A stretch of DNA of 10,525 bases from Frankiaceae bacterium (GTDB lineage Bacteria > Actinomycetota > Actinomycetes > Mycobacteriales > SCTD01): positions 1 to 10,525 of the forward strand of contig CANKBT010000086.1 of NCBI GenBank assembly GCA_947479995.1, given 5' to 3'. Numbering within the stretch: the first letter of the stretch is position 1; every line of letters begins with the position of its first letter. The position numbers and the translations under genes were made by a program. This document shows positions 6,920 through 10,525 of the stretch, in pieces. Below the pieces are notes generated by a model. The model did no database searches, was not told the DNA's origin, and worked only from the letters and a program-made list of their open reading frames with translations.

Positions 6920-8446
6920 ATGTCCGTCACCGCCGACCCGCCCGTGCCGTCACCCGGCGCGACCGTCACCGACCCGCCCGCCGTCCAGGGACGCGACGTC
7001 CGCTGGATCGCCCTCGCCGTCCTGGCCATCAGCCAGCTCATGATCGTGCTCGACGCCACGATCGTGAACGTCGCGCTCACCGACATCCGCGACGCCGACC
7101 TCGGCTTCACCGAGGCGACCCTGCAGTGGGTCGTCAACGGCTACACGCTCGCCTTCGGCGGCTTCCTGCTCCTCGGCGGCCGCCTCGCCGACCGCTTCGG
7201 CCGCCGCCGCCTGTTCATGGCCGGCGCGACGCTGTTCGCCGTGGCCTCGCTGATCGGCGGCTTCGCGCAGAGCGACACGATGCTCATCGCCGCGCGCTCC
7301 CTGCAGGGGCTCGGCGGTGCCGTCATGGCCCCCGCCGCCCTGTCGCTGCTCACCGTCGTGTTCGCCGAGGGCCGCGACCGCGACCGCGCGCTCGGCCTGT
7401 GGGCCGCGATCTCCGCCGGCGGCGCCGCCATCGGCCTCATCCTCGGCGGCGTGCTCACCGAGTCGCTGTCGTGGCGCTGGGTGCTCTGGGTGAACGTGCC
7501 GATCGCGGTGGCCGCGGTGCTCGGCGCGCGGGCCTTCGTGCCCGAGAGCAAGGACACCACCGCCCGGTCCTTCGACGTCGCCGGCGCGGTCACCGTCACC
7601 GGTGGCCTCGTGGCGCTCGTCTTCGGCCTGGTCCGCGGCGCCGAGCTGGGCTGGGCCCGCACCGAGACCTACGCCGCCTTCGCGGCCGCCGCCGTGCTGC
7701 TGGCGGTCTTCGCCGTCCTGCAGGCCCGCCGCGAGGACTCGCTGCTGCCGACGCGCCTGCTGCGCATCCGCAGCGTGCTGGGTGCCGACCTCGGCGCGCT
7801 CGCCATCGGTGCCGCCATCTTCGCGATCTTCTTCTTCCTCGCGATCTACATGGGCGGCATCCTGGGCTACGGCCCCATCAAGACGGGCTTCGCCTTCCTG
7901 CCGATGACCTTCCTCATCGGCGGCGCCGCCGGCATCGCCAGCAACCTCATCGGCAAGGTCGGCCCGCGCCCGCTGCTCGTCGGCGGCACCGGCGTCGCCG
8001 CCCTCGGCCTCGCGCTGCTGTCGCGCATCGCCCCGGACTCCACCTACCTCGGCACCCTGCTGCCGGGCCTCGCGCTCGTCGCGCTCGGCATGGGCTTCTC
8101 CTTCGTCGCCCTCACCAGCGCCGCGGTCGCCGGCGTGCCGGAGGAGGACAGCGGCATCGCCAGCGCGCTGCTCAACGCCGGCCAGCAGGTCGGCGGCGCG
8201 GTCGGCCTCGCGCTGCTCACCGCCGTCAGCACCGCCCGCACCAACGCCTTCGCGTTCACCGCCGCGCCGCAGGACCCGGGCTTCCCGGCCCAGGTGCAGG
8301 AGTCGCTCACCAGCGGCTGGAGCCTCGGCTTCCTCGTCGCCGCCGGCATCATGCTGCTCGGCACGGCCATCACCGGCGCGATGGTGCGCGTGAGCAAGGA
8401 GGAGGCGGCCGCCGCGGCCGCCAAGGGCGCCGCGCACGTCGGCTAG
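6920..8446 (+). CDS. DHA2-type (EmrB/QacA) MFS multidrug efflux transporter
   Basis: 508 residues with about 14 hydrophobic helices, the size and pattern of DHA2 proton-drug antiporters of the cytoplasmic membrane. Motif D1 is LDATIVNVAL (44-53); motif A in loop 2-3 is GGRLADRFGRRRLF (86-99), and the antiporter motif C region in helix 5 runs about 159-180 (GLWAAISAGGAAIG then LILGGVLTES). SWRWVLWVNVPIAV (184-197) follows, as in EmrB-like proteins. The N-terminus (1-26) is a polar cytoplasmic head rich in Pro; the C-terminus ends in an Ala-rich tail. ATG 6920 is chosen for its strong Shine-Dalgarno. The gene diverges from tetR with a promoter and palindrome between them, the classic drug-inducible efflux arrangement. 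The substrate is not predictable. A hairpin follows the stop. Confidence 0.95.
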   Translation: MSVTADPPVPSPGATVTDPPAVQGRDVRWIALAVLAISQLMIVLDATIVNVALTDIRDADLGFTEATLQWVVNGYTLAFGGFLLLGGRLADRFGRRRLFMAGATLFAVASLIGGFAQSDTMLIAARSLQGLGGAVMAPAALSLLTVVFAEGRDRDRALGLWAAISAGGAAIGLILGGVLTESLSWRWVLWVNVPIAVAAVLGARAFVPESKDTTARSFDVAGAVTVTGGLVALVFGLVRGAELGWARTETYAAFAAAAVLLAVFAVLQARREDSLLPTRLLRIRSVLGADLGALAIGAAIFAIFFFLAIYMGGILGYGPIKTGFAFLPMTFLIGGAAGIASNLIGKVGPRPLLVGGTGVAALGLALLSRIAPDSTYLGTLLPGLALVALGMGFSFVALTSAAVAGVPEEDSGIASALLNAGQQVGGAVGLALLTAVSTARTNAFAFTAAPQDPGFPAQVQESLTSGWSLGFLVAAGIMLLGTAITGAMVRVSKEEAAAAAAKGAAHVG

Positions 8447-8453
8447 CCCTCCC

Positions 8454-8503
8454 GCACGACGACCGCGCCCGTACGCCGCACCGGCGTGCGGGCGCGGTCG
8501 TGC
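8454..8503. terminator. Long GC hairpin between convergent MFS and cobQ genes
   Basis: Arms 8461-8478 and 8482-8499 pair over 18 bp with a single G-U, leaving a 3-nt loop (probably opening to a larger one). Outer bases 8454-8460 and 8497-8503 can also pair in a register that bulges three bases. No U-tract follows on either strand, as is common in high-GC actinobacteria. Its place in a 63-bp gap between two convergent stops (8446 and 8510) supports a bidirectional terminator. Confidence 0.7.
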
Positions 8504-8509
8504 CCGGGG

Positions 8510-10009
8510 TCAGGCCGGGGCGCCCGGCGGCACGAAGGGCAGGCCCGCCGGCGCGCCGTGCTCCAGCAGCCGCACGACGGCGCCGGTGTCGAGGTGGTCG
8601 GCCACGAGGTCGCCGAGGGCGTCGAGCCGGCGCTGGCGCACCTGCTCGAAGCCGACCGAGCCGGGCTCCCACGCGCGGCCGGTCACGGCGGCGACCTCGG
8701 CGAGCAGCGCACGCCGCACGCCGTCGCTCTCCAGCGCCCCGTGCCACACCGTCCCGAGCACCGCGCCGACGCGGCAGCCCTCGTCGGGCGCGAACAGCGC
8801 CTCTCCCCCGGTCCGCTCGATCACGCCGTGGTGGATCTCGTACGCCGTCGTGACCGGGTGCGGGCCGTAGGCCCCGGTCGGCAGGGCGAGGACCTTCTCG
8901 CGGCCGAACGCCGTGCGCACCGGCAGCAGCCCCAGGCCGGTCACCGCGCCCGCCCGCGACTCGACGTCGTCCTCGATGTGCGTGCCGAGCATCTGGTAGC
9001 CGCCGCAGACGCCGAGCACCGGCGCCCCCTCGGCCGCGCGCCGGGCCAGCACGGCGTCCAGACCGCGAGCCCGCAGCCAGGCCAGGTCGGCGACCGTCGC
9101 GCGCGTGCCGGGGAGCACGACGAGGTCGGCGTCGGCCAGCTCCTCGGGGGTCGTGGCGAAGCGCACGAGCACGCCGGGCTCGGAGCGCAGCGCGTCGACG
9201 TCGGTCCAGTTCGACAGCCGCGGCAGCCGCACGACCGACACGCGCAGCACGTCGCGGCCGACCGGCGGCAGCGGCGCGACCGGGGCGTCGAGGCCGAGGG
9301 AGTCCTCGACGTCGAGCTCGAGGCCCTCGGTCCACGGCAGCACGCCGAGCGTCGGTCGCCCGGTGAGCTGCGCCAGCATGTCGAGCCCCGGCTGCAGCAG
9401 CCGGACGTCGCCGCGGAACTTGTTGACGACGAAGCCGCACACGAGCGCCTGGTCCTCGGGCGACAGCAGCGCGAGGGTGCCGAACAGGCCGGCGAAGACG
9501 CCACCGGGGTTGATGTCGCCGACGACGAGCACCGGCAGGTCCGCGGCGCGCGCGAGGCCCATGTTGGCGATGTCGGTGGCGCGCAGGTTGATCTCGGCGG
9601 GGCTGCCGGCGCCCTCGCAGACGACGACGTCGTAGCGCGACCGCAGGTCCGCCAGGCACTCCAGCGCGACCTCGAGCAGGGCCGGCTTGTGCTCGCGGTA
9701 GGACAGCGCCGACACGTCGGCCCACGGCCGGCCGCGCACCACCACCTGCGAGGTCATGTCGCCGCCGGGCTTGAGCAGCACCGGGTTCATGGCCGCCTCG
9801 GGTGCGACCCCGGCGGCCGCGGCCTGCATCGCCTGCGCCCGCCCGATCTCGGCGCCGTCGGCGGTGACGGCGCTGTTGAGCGACATGTTCTGCGCCTTGA
9901 ACGGCGCGACCCGCACGCCCTGGCGCGCCAGCCAGCGGCACAGCCCGGCGGTGAGCACGCTCTTGCCGGCGTCGGAGGTCGTGCCGGCGACGAGCAGCGC
10001 GCCCCTCAC
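8510..10009 (-). CDS. cobQ: Cobyric acid synthase CobQ/CbiP
   Basis: 499 residues, standard for the family. It catalyses ATP- and glutamine-dependent amidation of four side-chain carboxylates of adenosylcobyrinic acid a,c-diamide to give adenosylcobyric acid, in the cytoplasm. The N-terminal synthetase domain (about 1-230) has the dethiobiotin-synthetase-like P-loop GTTSDAGKS (9-17), PFKAQNMSLNS (36-46), EGAGSPAEINL (132-142) and GDINPGGVFA (164-173). The C-terminal class I glutamine amidotransferase domain (about 255-445) has LPGTRATVADL (299-309), the nucleophile loop LGVCGGYQMLG (332-342, Cys335), EIHHGVIER (391-399) and GTVWHGALES (419-428, His423). All key residues are present. GTG 10009 begins the conserved RGALLVAGT head and overlaps the stop of the upstream cobD gene by GTGA (10006-10009), so translation is probably coupled. 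An open frame continues upstream over cobD but is a shadow. Confidence 0.97.
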   Translation of the reverse strand: MRGALLVAGTTSDAGKSVLTAGLCRWLARQGVRVAPFKAQNMSLNSAVTADGAEIGRAQAMQAAAAGVAPEAAMNPVLLKPGGDMTSQVVVRGRPWADVSALSYREHKPALLEVALECLADLRSRYDVVVCEGAGSPAEINLRATDIANMGLARAADLPVLVVGDINPGGVFAGLFGTLALLSPEDQALVCGFVVNKFRGDVRLLQPGLDMLAQLTGRPTLGVLPWTEGLELDVEDSLGLDAPVAPLPPVGRDVLRVSVVRLPRLSNWTDVDALRSEPGVLVRFATTPEELADADLVVLPGTRATVADLAWLRARGLDAVLARRAAEGAPVLGVCGGYQMLGTHIEDDVESRAGAVTGLGLLPVRTAFGREKVLALPTGAYGPHPVTTAYEIHHGVIERTGGEALFAPDEGCRVGAVLGTVWHGALESDGVRRALLAEVAAVTGRAWEPGSVGFEQVRQRRLDALGDLVADHLDTGAVVRLLEHGAPAGLPFVPPGAPA

Positions 10010-10525
10010 CCGCGCACCGCGGCGCGGGCCGCGACCGCGAGGGCGCCGGCGGCCAGGCCGACCGCGCCGGACAGCCGCGCCGCGCGCGCGACGTCGTCGA
10101 CGCCCGGCGCCGGGCCGTTGCCCAGCAGCGGCCGGTCCTCGACGCGGCCGGCGTACGCGAGCCGCCCGCCGAGCGTGCGCCCGAGCGCGCCCGCGAACGC
10201 CGCCTCCACGGGCCCGGCGTTGGGGCTGGGGTGCTGGCCGCCGTCGCGGCGCCAGGCGCGCAGGGCCGCGCGCGGCCGCCCGCCGACGGCCGGGGCGAGG
10301 GCGACGACGAGCGCGGCGGTGACCCGGGCCGGCACGAGGTTGGCGACGTCGTCGGTGCGCGCCGCCGCCCAGCCGAAGCGCAGGTGCCGGGGCGAGCGGT
10401 GGCCGACCATCGCGTCGAGCGTGTTGACCGCGCGGTAGCCGACCAGGCCCGGCACGCCGAGCAGCGCGCCCCACACGAGCGGGCCGACGACGGCGTCCGC
10501 GGTGTTCTCGGCGACCGACTCGACG
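10006..10525 (-). CDS. cobD: Adenosylcobinamide-phosphate synthase CobD/CbiB (5' part beyond right edge)
   Basis: Minus-strand frame open to the window edge, about 172 C-terminal residues seen out of the usual 300-330. This inner-membrane enzyme joins aminopropanol (or its phosphate) to adenosylcobyric acid, the step after CobQ. Family hallmarks: ESVAENTADAVVGPL at the edge, LLGVPGLVGYRAVNTLDAMV, GHRSPRHLRFGWAAARTDD, the SPNAGPVEAAFAGALG motif (usual form SPNAGWPEAAMAGALG), and a hydrophobic Ala/Leu-rich final helix. The GTG at 10476 is not the start, since conserved sequence continues upstream. It ends at TGA 10006-10008, overlapping the cobQ start, so the order cobD-cobQ forms one transcription unit. 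CobD here follows the cobalamin naming of Pseudomonas/actinobacteria, not the Salmonella CobD decarboxylase. Confidence 0.93.
   Translation of the reverse strand, partial: VESVAENTADAVVGPLVWGALLGVPGLVGYRAVNTLDAMVGHRSPRHLRFGWAAARTDDVANLVPARVTAALVVALAPAVGGRPRAALRAWRRDGGQHPSPNAGPVEAAFAGALGRTLGGRLAYAGRVEDRPLLGNGPAPGVDDVARAARLSGAVGLAAGALAVAARAAVRG

Noticed and set aside
6950..8437. 495-codon minus-strand frame antisense to the MFS gene
   Set aside because: Gly/Ala/Glu/Arg-rich shadow translation without motifs; the plus strand encodes a full 14-helix transporter.
5959..8853. 964-codon plus-strand frame spanning eamA, tetR and the MFS gene
   Set aside because: It is out of frame with the well-supported MFS gene and antisense to the others, with a biased Arg/Ala/Pro composition and no domain.
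8486..10438. 650-codon plus-strand frame antisense to cobQ and cobD
   Set aside because: Shadow of GC-rich coding DNA. CobQ and CobD motifs on the minus strand are complete.
1..10525. CRISPR array, tRNA/rRNA genes, insertion sequences or attachment sites
   Set aside because: No spaced direct repeats, no tRNA-like cloverleaf ends and no transposase motifs were seen. The non-coding space is only about 63 and 106 bp at its two largest gaps.

Overview
The window is very GC-rich and densely coded on both strands. It has frequent GTG starts, GTGA start/stop overlaps and Shine-Dalgarno/-10 signals of actinobacterial style. Together with the aerobic-type cobaltochelatase subunit CobN and the protein sequences, this points to a high-GC actinobacterium. 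The genus cannot be told from the sequence alone. Almost no DNA is non-coding: there are only two intergenic gaps of note, about 6814-6919 and 8447-8509, and neither is long.

Layout. (1) Positions 1-97 hold the last 31 codons of an unidentified plus-strand gene. It overlaps by four bases the start of a two-domain rhodanese of the 3-mercaptopyruvate sulfurtransferase type (94-882). (2) On the minus strand, read from 6813 down to 879, lie tetR, an EamA/DMT permease, cobN, and an unusual fusion of an XdhC-type Rossmann domain with a GNAT acetyltransferase domain. These four genes are spaced 10 bp, -29 bp and -4 bp apart, so they look like one transcription unit. The fusion gene and the sulfurtransferase converge and share the palindromic stop CTAG. 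(3) Divergent from tetR is a DHA2-type 14-TM MFS efflux gene (6920-8446). The gap between them carries a readable promoter, a near-perfect operator-like palindrome and a strong ribosome binding site. (4) A long GC hairpin separates the MFS gene from the convergent minus-strand pair cobD(cbiB)-cobQ (8510 to the right edge), which again overlaps by GTGA.

How it works together. CobN (cobalt insertion), CobQ (amidation to cobyric acid) and CobD/CbiB (aminopropanol attachment) are three steps of adenosylcobalamin synthesis, so this is part of a cobalamin locus. That locus is split by an efflux/regulator module (MFS, TetR, EamA), and the tetR-eamA end appears to feed transcription into cobN. The most unusual element is the XdhC-like/GNAT fusion coupled to cobN. 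It has lost the N-terminal XdhC_CoxI domain and has a degenerate nucleotide-binding glycine motif. Its role is unknown; the coupling suggests a link to cobalt chelation or cobalamin synthesis, but that is inference.
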